35,278 bases of DNA, taken from Cellulosilyticum sp. (lineage in GTDB: Bacteria; Bacillota; Clostridia; Lachnospirales; Cellulosilyticaceae). Under the pieces are notes generated by a model. The model did not search any database. It saw nothing but the letters and a program-made list of their open reading frames with translations, and was not told where the DNA came from. Below are positions 8,108-16,237 of this stretch, one piece after another. The stretch spans positions 5,167 to 40,444 of the forward strand of contig SVDC01000034.1 in NCBI GenBank assembly GCA_015058045.1, written 5' to 3'. Numbering within the stretch: the stretch's first letter is position 1; every line of letters begins with the position of its first letter. The position numbers and the translations under genes are program-made.

Positions 8108-9097
8108 ATGAGTCTAACATATAAAAATTTAGTTTTTTCTGGTGGCGGTGTTTTAGGTATTGCTTATTTAGGTACCCTAGACTATTTTTACAAAAACAAT
8201 CTTGTTTATCCTGTTGCTCGTGTTGCAGGTACATCAGCCGGTGCTATTACAGCTTGTTTAACTGCTTTTAATCTACCCTTTTCAGAGCTCTCTGCCGCTC
8301 TTGACTCTCTTGATTACAAAAAAATACTAGATAAAGAGGATAATCCTGAAACACCTAAGGAATTCTCTTCTGCTTTTAAGGAACAATTTAGTAGAATTTT
8401 TGATAATATAGACTGTGTTTATAGGCTTATCAAAAAATACGGTTGGTATTCTTCTCAGTATTTTTATAATTGGATCAAGCTGCAAATTGCTTCCCAGTTC
8501 GATTCCATCAAAAAACCCCCACCCTATACCTTTGCAGATTTTCAAAATCCTTCTATTCATAAAGATAATCGTATATTTAAAGACTTGTATATTGTAGGTA
8601 CTAACGTTTCTAGAAGTAGTTCTATCATCTTTTCCTATAATACCACTCCAGATATGGAAGTTGCAGAAGCCGTAAGAATTTCTATGTCTGTCCCACTCCT
8701 TTTTGAATCAGTTAAAAGCGACTGTATTAGTACCAAAAACGAACCACCTTATATCTTTATTGATGGTGGCATGCTTTATAATTACCCTATCAACTTATTT
8801 GATGATATTTCTCCTCTTGATGAAACATTAGGCATTTATTTTAATAGTACGCCACCTCCTGCCACCATTAAGAATTTAGTTGATTTTATCTCTTGTGCTC
8901 TCTCCTGTAGTGGGAGTGTTCAAAACGCTCTCTTCGCCTCTAAGCCTGAAAATATTGCACGTAGCATTTGTATCTATACAGGAGATATTTCTTCTCTCGA
9001 TTTTAATATCACCACAGGTGATTCTACTTATAACTTTCTCTACGAACAAGGCTATAGAGCAGCTGAAGTCTATTTTTCCTTGCTATTAAACAATTAA
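8108..9097 (+). CDS. Patatin-like phospholipase / acyl hydrolase
   Basis: A 329-residue protein with all the patatin hallmarks. The oxyanion-hole glycine loop SGGGVLGIAYLG is at residues 11-22, the nucleophile Ser43 sits in GTSAG (41-45), and the catalytic Asp219 is in FIDGGMLYNYP, giving a Ser-Asp dyad. Such enzymes cleave acyl chains from phospholipids or other lipids. There is no signal peptide or obvious membrane segment, so the protein is probably cytoplasmic. AAGGAG lies 5 bases before the ATG. The gene stands alone between convergent neighbours, with no toxin, secretion or anti-phage partner nearby, so the physiological substrate cannot be inferred from context. Confidence 0.88.
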   Translation: MSLTYKNLVFSGGGVLGIAYLGTLDYFYKNNLVYPVARVAGTSAGAITACLTAFNLPFSELSAALDSLDYKKILDKEDNPETPKEFSSAFKEQFSRIFDNIDCVYRLIKKYGWYSSQYFYNWIKLQIASQFDSIKKPPPYTFADFQNPSIHKDNRIFKDLYIVGTNVSRSSSIIFSYNTTPDMEVAEAVRISMSVPLLFESVKSDCISTKNEPPYIFIDGGMLYNYPINLFDDISPLDETLGIYFNSTPPPATIKNLVDFISCALSCSGSVQNALFASKPENIARSICIYTGDISSLDFNITTGDSTYNFLYEQGYRAAEVYFSLLLNN

Positions 9098-9464
9098 TTA
9101 TTTATTCAAACTATTCAATAAAATAATTTTTATTTATTTCAATTATTCATTTTTTAGGCCATTTCATTCTCAATTACAAGTAACCTATGCATACAAGTAT
9201 CTAAAATTATGCTAAAAAAAGGGGAGAGATGAGTAACTAAGTATTAAAATAAGTTTTATTAAAATAATGGCATTCTATAAAATTATTATAAAAATGGCGA
9301 AGCTATATCATTAAATTTATAACTTTGATAAATATGTATAATCAAGATTTAAGTTATAAACAACTACATGAGTTTACTTCAAAAAAGTAAAAGATAATAT
9401 AAAGAGGAGTTATTAGATTAAGTATTCATCCATCTAATAACTCCCTTTTCTCTTTTATGTATTT
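9098..9464. other. Gene-free AT-rich spacer
   Basis: No plausible coding sequence on either strand: every frame stops within a few codons. The only structure seen is the hairpin at 9406-9444. Confidence 0.6.
9406..9444. terminator. Perfect 13-bp hairpin between convergent genes
   Basis: Arms GGAGTTATTAGAT (9406-9418) and its exact complement (9432-9444) surround a 13-base loop. The flanks are T-rich on both strands but lack a pure T run. It most likely ends the Cys-rich gene on the minus strand, and possibly the patatin transcript on the plus strand. Confidence 0.65.
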
Positions 9465-9926
9465 TTATAATAAATTATTCTTGTCTCCTAGCTGCTCTTT
9501 TAAATAGTTTCTTACTTCTAAATCAGTTAATTTTCTTACTTGAGCGCTTTTGACTTGTCTATACTGCTCTGACTCATATATAGGTTGCATTGTTTCACAC
9601 TTTTTATCCTTATTCTTGGCCAAGTATATATTTAATGCCTCCACGCTCTCAAAAATTTTATACGCTTTTCTTCCTCTTTCATTTTTTATCTCATATATAC
9701 CACAACATGTCTCTACTGACACTTCTGCCGCTCTTAAATATAACTTAGCAACTTCTGCGCTTTTAAATGGAAAGTTCCATCTTCTTATTCCTCTTTTTTT
9801 ATCACTCTCTATACAGATACAGCGGCCACATGTACTACAAATATATTGTGTATGATTCCTTAGACACTTTTCTGGTTCCAATAAAGGTGTTACTCTTGCC
9901 TCATCACTATAACATTCTTCACACAT
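9465..9926 (-). CDS. Cys-rich hypothetical protein, probable zinc ribbon
   Basis: A 153-residue basic protein that I do not recognise. It begins MCEECYSDEA and has a second cluster CSTCGRCICI near residues 30-39, so C2-X2-C5 could combine with C30-X2-C33 into a zinc ribbon; a later pair is in VETCCGIY. The middle (GIRRWNFPFKSAEVAKLYLRAAEV) and the end (VRKLTDLEVRNYLKEQLG) look helical, and there is no membrane segment. GGAG lies 8 bases before the ATG. It follows the 97-residue membrane protein gene by 11 bases, so the two are almost certainly one transcript. A nucleic-acid or metal-binding role is possible but not shown. Confidence 0.7.
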   Translation of the reverse strand: MCEECYSDEARVTPLLEPEKCLRNHTQYICSTCGRCICIESDKKRGIRRWNFPFKSAEVAKLYLRAAEVSVETCCGIYEIKNERGRKAYKIFESVEALNIYLAKNKDKKCETMQPIYESEQYRQVKSAQVRKLTDLEVRNYLKEQLGDKNNLL

Positions 9927-9937
9927 AGGCTACTCTC

Positions 9938-10231
9938 CTATCTTAGAGTATTTCTTGCTTGATCAAATACCGTATCTTCAAATACAAATCTAACTAATGC
10001 CCAAATTATCCCTACAATCATACCTTGAGGAATAGTGCCTAATACACTTTGAGCCATAAGCCCCCAAAGAACTATACTCACAATAAGTAATAATCCATAT
10101 TCTATAACCTTTTTAACTTTTAATCCCCTTGTTTTCCTTTGTAATTCTTGTACAAAGTTTACTTGTGCTATATTGGTATGTTCTAAAATAAACTCAGCAC
10201 CTATAAGTCCCACTATTAAACCAACTAACAT
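9938..10231 (-). CDS. Small membrane protein, 97 aa, unknown
   Basis: Three hydrophobic stretches are visible: residues 1-16 (MLVGLIVGLIGAEFIL), about 44-65 (VIEYGLLLIVSIVLWGLMAQ) and about 68-86 (IPQGMIVGIIWALVRFVF), with a basic loop QRKTRGLKVKK between the first two. The ribosome site AGGAGG is 7 bases from the ATG. It is the first gene of a two-gene unit with the Cys-rich protein downstream. I know no family for it. A hairpin-forming inverted repeat lies just upstream at 10260-10283. Confidence 0.65.
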   Translation of the reverse strand: MLVGLIVGLIGAEFILEHTNIAQVNFVQELQRKTRGLKVKKVIEYGLLLIVSIVLWGLMAQSVLGTIPQGMIVGIIWALVRFVFEDTVFDQARNTLR

Positions 10232-10259
10232 CTATCTTCCTCCTATATATCTAATATTT

Positions 10260-10283
10260 TTCTTGCTTTTATCTTAGCAAGAA
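10260..10283. repeat. Inverted repeat upstream of the membrane protein gene
   Basis: TTCTTGC (10260-10266) and GCAAGAA (10277-10283) form a 7-bp stem with a 10-base loop, 29 bases before the start codon. There is no T run behind it, so it may be an operator or leader hairpin rather than a terminator. Confidence 0.3.
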
Positions 10284-10355
10284 CCTATAAAATAAGAAAG
10301 TCCAATACAAAATTTTAATTCAAAGATTTAAAAAGAATTTCATTACCTAAATGAT

Positions 10356-10393
10356 AAAAAGTGGCACTACAAAAATATCTAGTGCCACTTTTT
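10356..10393 (-). terminator. Terminator of proS
   Basis: A 14-bp stem AAAAAGTGGCACTA with its complement, loop of about 10 bases, ending in five T on the minus strand. It lies 57 bases beyond the proS stop. Confidence 0.88.
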
Positions 10394-10449
10394 ATTGTTA
10401 TGTCATCGAATGACTATTATAACATTAAATGGTGTTTTCTCCAACCTTT

Positions 10450-12162
10450 TTACATGTTTGAAAGTTGTTCTACTAATTCAGCTACTTCTTTTTCAATATC
10501 TTCAATAGCAACTAACTTTTTAACACTCTTATCACGAGTTACAAGCTCTACTTGTCCATTAGCAAGGTTTTTCTCCCCTACTACAACTCTTACTGGAACA
10601 CCAAGTAAGTCTGCATCAGCAAATTGAGCACCTGCTGCTACATCTCTATCATCTACAATAACTTCAAATTTCTTATTTAATTTATTGTATAAGTCCATTC
10701 CAACTACGTTCATATCTTGTTTTTTGCTCTTAAGTACGCAGATGTGTACTTGCCATGGTGCTACTGACATTGGCCAGATTGGACCGTAATCATCATGACG
10801 TGCTTCAATAATACATGCAAGAAGTCTTCCTACACCGATACCATAGCATCCCATAATAGGTGTTTTAGCTTTTCCATCTTTATCTACATAAGTCATACCC
10901 ATACTTTCTGTATATCTTGTTCCAAGTTGGAAGATATTACCTACTTCTACGCCACGTTTGAATTGTAATTTACCGTGGCAGCATGGACATTCTTGACCTT
11001 CAAATACTTCTGCAACATCTACATATTCAGCATCTGGGAATTCTCTAGACATGCTGATACCTGTAATATGAACATCTACTTTATTTCCACCCGCTACAAG
11101 ATTTTTTTCATCTTTAAGAGAAGCATCAAAGATTACTGTTGCACCTTGTGCATCTAAACCATATGGTCCCATGAACCCAAAGCAAAGGTTTTTAGCATTT
11201 TCATAGTCTTCAAATGGTGTTACAGCAGCTTTAGTAATTTTTTCAAGTTTAGATGTGTTAACTTGAAGATCTCCTCTGATAAATACGATAACTGGTTTTT
11301 CTTGTCCTTCTGCAGCAAATACACATGCTTTTAATGTGTTTGTTACAGGAACGTTTAAGAAACCTGCTACTTCTTCAATTGTTTTCATATTTGGTGTTTC
11401 AACTTCTTTGATTTCAGCTTCTGAAGTTGTAGAAACTGCAAGTTTACCTACTGCAACTTCCATGTTTGAACGGTAATCACAGCTATCACAAATAACAAGT
11501 GTATCTTCACCGATATCTGTAAGAAGCATGAATTCATGAGCTACTTTACCACCCATCATACCTGTATCTGATTTTACAGAAATAACTTCTGGTACACCAG
11601 CTCTAGCATAAATTTTGTGGTATGCATCGTAGCATTGATCGTAATATTGTTCTAAGTCTTCTTGTGATGTATGGAATGAATAAGCATCTTTCATTGTGAA
11701 CTCACGTACACGGATAAGCCCACCTCTTGCTCTTGGTTCATCTCTAAATTTAGTTTGAATTTGGTAAATCATAAATGGATAGTCTGCATAAGATTTAGCT
11801 TCTGAACGTGCTAAATGTACAGCTGCTTCTTCATGCGTCATACCTAATATCATATCTTTATTGGCTCTATCTTTGAAACGAACAAGCTCACTACCTACTG
11901 CATCAAAACGTCCTGATTCCTTCCATAAATCCCCTGGAAGTGCTACTGGGAAAAGAACTTCTTGTCCATCAATCGCATCCATTTCTTCACGAATGATATT
12001 TTCAATCTTAGCAGCAATTCTTTTTGCTGGTGGTAATAATGTGTAAATCCCATTGGTTACTTGTCTTACATAACCACCTCTTAATAAGAATACGTGACTT
12101 GTACTAGTTGCTTCACTAGGTTTTTCTTTAAATCTTTCGCCTAAAAGCTTACTCATTAACAT
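10450..12162 (-). CDS. proS: Prolyl-tRNA synthetase
   Basis: Class II synthetase that charges tRNA-Pro with proline. Near the N-terminus SKLLGERFKEKPSEATSTSH is the usual bacterial ProS opening. Motif 2 lies around TKFRDEPRARGGLIRVREF and motif 3 around MGCYGIGVGRLLACIIE. The large insertion (the editing-type domain of long bacterial ProS) is present between them, and the size of about 570 residues matches. The open frame extends to a GTG at 12204 that has no ribosome site and lies beyond an AAAGGATGG; the ATG at 12162 is the best start, with MSKLL at 12156 as alternative. Expression is controlled by the T-box leader at 12301-12560. Confidence 0.95.
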   Translation of the reverse strand: MLMSKLLGERFKEKPSEATSTSHVFLLRGGYVRQVTNGIYTLLPPAKRIAAKIENIIREEMDAIDGQEVLFPVALPGDLWKESGRFDAVGSELVRFKDRANKDMILGMTHEEAAVHLARSEAKSYADYPFMIYQIQTKFRDEPRARGGLIRVREFTMKDAYSFHTSQEDLEQYYDQCYDAYHKIYARAGVPEVISVKSDTGMMGGKVAHEFMLLTDIGEDTLVICDSCDYRSNMEVAVGKLAVSTTSEAEIKEVETPNMKTIEEVAGFLNVPVTNTLKACVFAAEGQEKPVIVFIRGDLQVNTSKLEKITKAAVTPFEDYENAKNLCFGFMGPYGLDAQGATVIFDASLKDEKNLVAGGNKVDVHITGISMSREFPDAEYVDVAEVFEGQECPCCHGKLQFKRGVEVGNIFQLGTRYTESMGMTYVDKDGKAKTPIMGCYGIGVGRLLACIIEARHDDYGPIWPMSVAPWQVHICVLKSKKQDMNVVGMDLYNKLNKKFEVIVDDRDVAAGAQFADADLLGVPVRVVVGEKNLANGQVELVTRDKSVKKLVAIEDIEKEVAELVEQLSNM

Positions 12163-12300
12163 AATGATTAATCCATCCTTTTCTTTAGTATGATTTAACT
12201 GCACTTAACTTAATAGCCTAACATTAACTCTTGTCCTGATTGATAAGATTGTATCTTGCTTTTTAGCCCTACTTGTATAGCTTATCTAAATTGGCAATCA

Positions 12301-12560
12301 AAAAACCCCTATGCAAAAAATGCATAGGGGCCTATATTCTATCTTATACGGCGGTACCACCCTAATTAATGTAGTTTAGCGCTACATTATCTTAGCTCTC
12401 TATAACGGGAGTACCCGCTGTGCTTATAATTTCACACAGTGCTCAGAGCTTGGACAATAAGCTTTGTTTTAGAAGTCTTTCAGCCGATGAACTTCCTCTC
12501 TTTTATCAAAACAAAATTTACTTATTGATTTCTCATCATAGCTATTAATATTGATCTTAT
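12301..12560 (-). promoter_or_regulatory. T-box riboswitch, proline-specific, upstream of proS
   Basis: On the minus strand the T-box core AGGGTGGTACCGC (12363-12351) is followed by the terminator CCCCTATGCA with its complement (12306-12330) and a T run. Upstream, AGAGAGGAAG and GGCTGAAAGACTTC mark stem I. A candidate specifier CCA (12453-12451) sits in the context TCCAAGCTCTGAGC, which parallels the glyQS leader where the specifier plus A is followed by a short stem and GAGC. CCA is a proline codon and matches proS. Uncharged tRNA-Pro would stabilise the antiterminator and allow transcription. Confidence 0.92.
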
Positions 12561-12564
12561 TATA

Positions 12565-12593
12565 AGCATAATCAATGTTATTTTTATTGTCAA
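12565..12593 (-). promoter_or_regulatory. Promoter of the proS T-box leader
   Basis: TTGACA (12593-12588), 17 bases, TATGCT (12570-12565) on the minus strand, just ahead of the T-box leader. Confidence 0.65.
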
Positions 12594-12616
12594 GACTGAT
12601 ATGCTTACTTTACTTA

Positions 12617-13153
12617 CTATCTTTTACTAAAGTACTCTTCTTTAAACATACTCATACAAATTATATCATGATACTGGCCATTTCTAAAAATCTCATCCTT
12701 TAATACAGCCTCTTTTTTAAAGCCTACTTTCTCATAACACTTTTGTGCTCTTTGGTTAAAGCTATATACTTCAAGTTTAATCTTATGAATATTCATTTGT
12801 TCGAAAATAAATTTTACTAATACTTTCATAGCGTCTGTCCCATATCCTTTACCTAGATATGCCTCATCACCTATAAATACCCCAATCTCCACTCTACCAT
12901 TTTTATAGTCTAAATTATGTACACCACATCCACCTATATATTGATGTGTATCCAATGCTTCAATTGCAAAGTTATAGGCCTCATTATGAGGTGATATCTG
13001 CTCATACCACTGCTCCTCATTATGAAGCGTATATAAAAATGGCACACCTGGTTCTATATACTGCTTAATCTCTGCTTTATTCACATAATCCTTAGCTAAT
13101 TCTAAGTCATCTTTTCTATACTCTCGTAATCTTACCAAATCTCCTGTATACAT
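12617..13153 (-). CDS. GNAT family N-acetyltransferase, RimJ/RimL type
   Basis: A protein of 178 residues. It opens YTGDLVRLREYRKDD, the usual start of RimJ/RimL-like transferases. The acetyl-CoA signature is in RVEIGVFIGDEAYLGKGYGTDAM, and the C-terminal strand and helix are EVYSFNQRAQKCYEKVGFKKE. It should move an acetyl group from acetyl-CoA to an amino group of a protein N-terminus or a small molecule; the target is unknown. There are two adjacent ATGs (13156, 13153); the GGAGAGG site is spaced better for 13153. It is a single gene, divergent from the TPP riboswitch. Confidence 0.9.
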   Translation of the reverse strand: MYTGDLVRLREYRKDDLELAKDYVNKAEIKQYIEPGVPFLYTLHNEEQWYEQISPHNEAYNFAIEALDTHQYIGGCGVHNLDYKNGRVEIGVFIGDEAYLGKGYGTDAMKVLVKFIFEQMNIHKIKLEVYSFNQRAQKCYEKVGFKKEAVLKDEIFRNGQYHDIICMSMFKEEYFSKR

Positions 13154-13248
13154 CATTTACCTCTCCCCATTTCATTTTAATTTTAATCATTGTATTATAT
13201 TCACAAAATTCGGTCAATAATTTTGATAATAAATTTCTACTCTCTTAT

Positions 13249-13277
13249 TTGACTTCTAAAATTAAATAGACTATAAT
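13249..13277 (+). promoter_or_regulatory. Promoter of the TPP riboswitch / thiT transcript
   Basis: TTGACT (13249-13254), 17 bases, perfect TATAAT (13272-13277). Transcription would start near 13284, about 12 bases before the aptamer. Confidence 0.75.
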
Positions 13278-13295
13278 GACTCTAAATTAAATATG

Positions 13296-13373
13296 TTGCT
13301 AGGGGAGCTCATTTGGGCTGAGAGTGCATTAGGTGCAGACCCTTTAACTTGTACACAGGTAATGCTGCAGCAA
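13296..13373 (+). promoter_or_regulatory. TPP (thiamine pyrophosphate) riboswitch aptamer
   Basis: Conserved THI-box blocks occur in order: AGGGGAGCTC, GGGCTGAGAGTGC, GCAGACCCTTTAACTTG, CACAGGTAATGC and GCAGCAAGGAAG. Helix P1 is TTGCT (13296-13300) with AGCAA (13369-13373). TPP binding should favour the terminator that follows and shut off thiT. Confidence 0.96.
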
Positions 13374-13378
13374 GGAAG

Positions 13379-13420
13379 CGAATGTGCATTTATACTCACA
13401 CATTCGTGTGTGTTTTTTTA
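13379..13420 (+). terminator. Expression platform of the TPP riboswitch
   Basis: CACACA-TTCG-TGTGTG (13397-13412) forms a tight UUCG tetraloop hairpin followed by seven T, a regulated terminator. An alternative pairing CGAATGTG (13379-13386) with CACATTCG (13399-13406) would disrupt it, and that segment starts just beyond the P1 3' strand. Confidence 0.75.
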
Positions 13421-13474
13421 TGCCATTTTTGTCTAAAAAGACCTCTAGCACAAAACCTTAAAGGGGGCTTTTTT

Positions 13475-14149
13475 ATGTCAGAAGTATTTGGTAAGTTATT
13501 AGAAGTAGAACCTAGAGCATGGATTACACTCATTGTTATTGTGGCTCTTTCTACTATCGGCTTTATTTCTTTATCTAGAACTAAGGACAATACATCTTCT
13601 ACCTTACGTACTAAAAAGGTAGTCTATGGTGGGATTTGTATGTCTATCTCTTTTGTCCTTTCCTATATTCGAATTTTTCATTTGCCACAAGGTGGTTCTA
13701 TTACCCTTGCAAGTATGTTTCCATTAGTTTTATACTCTATGCTATTTGGCCCAATGGCTGGTATTGTAGCAGGCATTGCTTATGGATTCCTTCAACTGAT
13801 TCAAGACATGTGGGTTATTAATATTGCTCAACTTCTCTTAGATTATCCTTTAGCCTTTGGCTGTATCGGTCTTGCTGGACTCGCTCCAAAAGCTATAAAA
13901 AATGTTTATCTTAGAACAAGTTTAGCCCTTATTATTGCCTTCTTTGGTCGTGGTTTTATGCATGTTGTATCAGGTGCTTTATTCTTTGGAGAATATGCTC
14001 CAGAAGGTGTACGCCCTTTAATTTATTCATTAAGCTATAATGGTGTTATGATATTTGGTGAGCTTATTATAACGCTTATTCTTGCACTTATTTTAGTCGG
14101 TACACCTGTCTATAATAACTTTAAAAAGCTGGCTATTCCTTCTTTTTAA
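13475..14149 (+). CDS. thiT: Thiamine-specific ECF transporter S component
   Basis: A 224-residue membrane protein with about six helices. It is the substrate-binding S component that works with a shared ECF energising module (EcfA, EcfA', EcfT), none of which is in this window. The family signature is clear in SYIRIFHLPQGGSITLASM and in the stretch FGPMAGIVAGIAYGFLQL, LLDYPLAFGCIGLAGL. An N-terminal extra helix (residues 16-34) precedes the usual core. The frame is open from 13349, but that part overlaps the riboswitch; AAAGGGGG lies 7 bases before the ATG at 13475, which decides the start. The upstream TPP riboswitch independently supports thiamine as the substrate. Confidence 0.95.
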   Translation: MSEVFGKLLEVEPRAWITLIVIVALSTIGFISLSRTKDNTSSTLRTKKVVYGGICMSISFVLSYIRIFHLPQGGSITLASMFPLVLYSMLFGPMAGIVAGIAYGFLQLIQDMWVINIAQLLLDYPLAFGCIGLAGLAPKAIKNVYLRTSLALIIAFFGRGFMHVVSGALFFGEYAPEGVRPLIYSLSYNGVMIFGELIITLILALILVGTPVYNNFKKLAIPSF

Positions 14150-14173
14150 TTAACATAGCATGGATTCTTTCAT

Positions 14174-14223
14174 AAAAAGAACGCTTAAACGAATCCTTTT
14201 ATACTCGTTTAAGCGTTCTTTTT
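14174..14223. terminator. Bidirectional terminator between thiT and the small membrane protein gene
   Basis: A perfect 19-bp stem AAAAAGAACGCTTAAACGA (14174-14192 with 14205-14223) around a 12-base loop, with A and T runs at its ends. It serves thiT (+) and the converging minus-strand unit. Confidence 0.92.
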
Positions 14224-14231
14224 ACTTTTGT

Positions 14232-14528
14232 TTAATATCTATCTCTATTTATTAAATTGAGAAGTAGGCTAATGATGGCTCCTATAGCAGTTACACCTAC
14301 TAGTTTAACTACTCTTTTTTGTTTTTCTTCTAATGTTGGAGATTGTACAGTAATAGCACCTCTCATATTTCCTTCTATCTCTAATTCATCATCTAAATAG
14401 GCATTTGCTCTATTCTTAAGTTCTTTCTTGTAAACATACATCTTTACTGTTTCAATGGTTGTCCAAATTCCTACAACTATTGTTAAAATCTGGATGATTC
14501 TCTCTATGCATTTTAATACCCTATTCAT
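14232..14528 (-). CDS. Small two-helix membrane protein, 98 aa, unknown
   Basis: A hydrophobic helix near residues 9-26 (RIIQILTIVVGIWTTIE) and another near 74-92 (LVGVTAIGAIISLLLNLI) flank a charged central part of about 45 residues (YLDDELEIEGNMRGAITV). Both ends are short, so the loop may face one side of the membrane. GGAG lies 6 bases before the ATG. It starts 27 bases after the IclR gene on the same strand and is followed by a strong terminator, so it is the last gene of that transcript. No family recognised. Confidence 0.65.
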   Translation of the reverse strand: MNRVLKCIERIIQILTIVVGIWTTIETVKMYVYKKELKNRANAYLDDELEIEGNMRGAITVQSPTLEEKQKRVVKLVGVTAIGAIISLLLNLINRDRY

Positions 14529-14555
14529 AACCTACTCCTCTCTTAGTCTTAACTT

Positions 14556-15311
14556 CTACTCTAAATGTCCCAATCTTTTTGAAATCTCTTTTGCAGTTTG
14601 TTTAATAAGCTCAATTTGTTTATTGTTTGCTTTTACAAACTGTTTATTTGTATCTCCTACACTAATCGCCGCAATAATCTTACCCATATAATCATAGATT
14701 GGTGCTGCCACGCAATAAATGCCTAGTTCATGTTCCTCATTATCTATTGCATAACCTTTTTTTCTAGCACTCTTTATAGCCTCAACTAATTCCTCTACCT
14801 GAGTCAGTGTCTTTGATGTAAATGCTTCAAATTGAATTTTACCCATTTCTTCTCTAATTTCTTCATCTCTTTTCTGCATTAATAATATTTTTCCTACACC
14901 ACAAGCATATACAGGTATACGTTTACCAATCTGTGAGTACATTCTGAAGGAATGAATACTTTCTATTTTATCAATAAATACAGCTTCATTTCCCTCTAAA
15001 ATAGCCATTTGAACAGGTAGTCCTAACTTATTTACTAAGTCTCTTAAATAAGGCGAAGCTTCAGTCTTAAGCTCTACATTACTAAGCTTCATACTACTTA
15101 ATTCAACGATTTTTAATCCTATAACATAACTATTTCCCATTCTCTCAATAAATCCCCTATTTTCAAGAGTGGCTAATAACCTATGTACAGTTACCTTATT
15201 AAGTTCAAGTATTTCTTCAATTTCTTTAGGTTGCATACCTCTTGGGTGCTCAGCCAAAATCTCTAATAACTGTAATGCACGATCTACTGTCTGCAGTGTT
15301 GCCTTAGCCAT
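14556..15311 (-). CDS. IclR family transcriptional regulator, possibly KdgR-like
   Basis: A protein of 251 residues with the standard IclR layout. The N-terminal winged helix-turn-helix (ATLQTVDRALQLLEILAEHP, then PKEIEEILELNKVTVHRLL) is followed by an effector domain (VFIDKIESIHSFRMYSQIGK, VYACGVGKILLM, GYAIDNEEHELGIYCVAAPI). The open frame extends 12 codons upstream, but that ATG lies inside the -10 element of a good promoter and has no ribosome site; AAGGCTGGGA precedes the ATG at 15311. The gene lies directly downstream of a kduD-type gene, and KdgR, the regulator of pectin and uronate catabolism, is an IclR protein, so a KdgR-like role is plausible but is inference. Confidence 0.9.
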   Translation of the reverse strand: MAKATLQTVDRALQLLEILAEHPRGMQPKEIEEILELNKVTVHRLLATLENRGFIERMGNSYVIGLKIVELSSMKLSNVELKTEASPYLRDLVNKLGLPVQMAILEGNEAVFIDKIESIHSFRMYSQIGKRIPVYACGVGKILLMQKRDEEIREEMGKIQFEAFTSKTLTQVEELVEAIKSARKKGYAIDNEEHELGIYCVAAPIYDYMGKIIAAISVGDTNKQFVKANNKQIELIKQTAKEISKRLGHLE

Positions 15312-15345
15312 TTTTATCCCAGCCTTTATATCTACTTTTATTTTC

Positions 15346-15374
15346 ATTATAAATGAATTATTCTAATAAAACAA
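15346..15374 (-). promoter_or_regulatory. Promoter of the IclR regulator gene
   Basis: TTGTTT (15374-15369), 17 bases, perfect TATAAT (15351-15346) on the minus strand. The -35 overlaps the tail of the kduD terminator. The -10 overlaps the upstream in-frame ATG, which excludes that ATG as the start. Confidence 0.65.
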
Positions 15375-15410
15375 CGAGGCGAATGCTCTTTAATAAGCAT
15401 CCGCCTCACT
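15369..15410 (-). terminator. Terminator of the kduD-like gene
   Basis: GAGGCG-A-ATGCT pairs with AGCAT-C-CGCCTC across an 8-base loop (15376-15406), with a GTTGTTTTATT tail on the minus strand. Confidence 0.75.
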
Positions 15411-15469
15411 TGTTTCTAATCAAATATACACATATAAATAAATTGTAGGGGTATTCTATATAAAAAATA

Positions 15470-16237
15470 CTATCTAGCTAACCATCCACCATCAACAGCT
15501 AATGTAAATCCATTTACGTAGTTTGCTGCATCTGATGCTAAATATACTGCTGCTCCAGCTAAATCTTCTGGAGTTCCCCATCTACCTGCAGGGATTCTAT
15601 CCTCAATACTTTTACTTCTATCACTATCAGCTCTAAGTTGTGCTGTATTATCTGTTGCCATATAACCTGGCGCAATGGCATTAATATTAATATTGTGCAT
15701 AGCCCATTCATTAGCCATAGCTTTTGTAATGCCCATTACACCACTTTTACTTGCTGTATATGAAGGTACGCGAATACCTCCTTGATATGAAAGCATAGAA
15801 GCAATATTAATAATTTTACCACCTGTTTGTTGTTTCACAAATTGCTTTGCAACAGCTTGAGATAAGAAGAATGTTGTTTTTAAATTGATATTGATCACAT
15901 CATCCCAATCTTGTTCATTAAATTCTAGTGCATCTTCACGTCTAATAATTCCTGCATTATTAACAAGGATATCTACTTTTCCAAATACTTTAATGGTTTC
16001 TTCCACAATTTGATTAATAGGTTCTTGTGAAATAAGATTTGCTTTTATAGCATGAAACTTTCTTCCAAAACTTTTAACTAGAGCTTCTGTTTCTGGCATA
16101 TCTCCCGATCCTACTCCTACAACATCTGCTCCTGCACTAGCAAGTCCTGCTGCAATTCCTTGGCCTAGCCCTCTAGATGCTCCTGTTACAATGGCTACTT
16201 TCCCCTCTAATGAAAATCTACTTAAGATATTCTCCAT
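15470..16237 (-). CDS. kduD: 2-deoxy-D-gluconate 3-dehydrogenase / KduD-type short-chain dehydrogenase
   Basis: A 255-residue classical short-chain dehydrogenase. The NAD-binding TGxxxGxG motif is at residues 18-25, NNAG follows VDILV, and the catalytic set is Ser147 (NIASMLSYQ) and Tyr160-X3-Lys164 (SYTASK). The N-terminus ILSRFSLEGKVAIVTGASRG, the middle FNEQDWDDVININLKTTFF and the C-terminus YVNGFTLAVDGGWLAR match KduD, which handles 2-keto-3-deoxygluconate-type intermediates of pectin and uronate breakdown. The exact substrate cannot be fixed from sequence, and no kduI, kdgK or kdgA is in this window. AGGAGG is 8 bases from the ATG. It is followed by an IclR regulator and has a candidate operator over its promoter. 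Confidence 0.87.
   Translation of the reverse strand: MENILSRFSLEGKVAIVTGASRGLGQGIAAGLASAGADVVGVGSGDMPETEALVKSFGRKFHAIKANLISQEPINQIVEETIKVFGKVDILVNNAGIIRREDALEFNEQDWDDVININLKTTFFLSQAVAKQFVKQQTGGKIINIASMLSYQGGIRVPSYTASKSGVMGITKAMANEWAMHNININAIAPGYMATDNTAQLRADSDRSKSIEDRIPAGRWGTPEDLAGAAVYLASDAANYVNGFTLAVDGGWLAR

Noticed and set aside
13349..13474. N-terminal extension of ThiT
   Set aside because: These codons overlap the TPP aptamer and its terminator; the ribosome site places the start at 13475.
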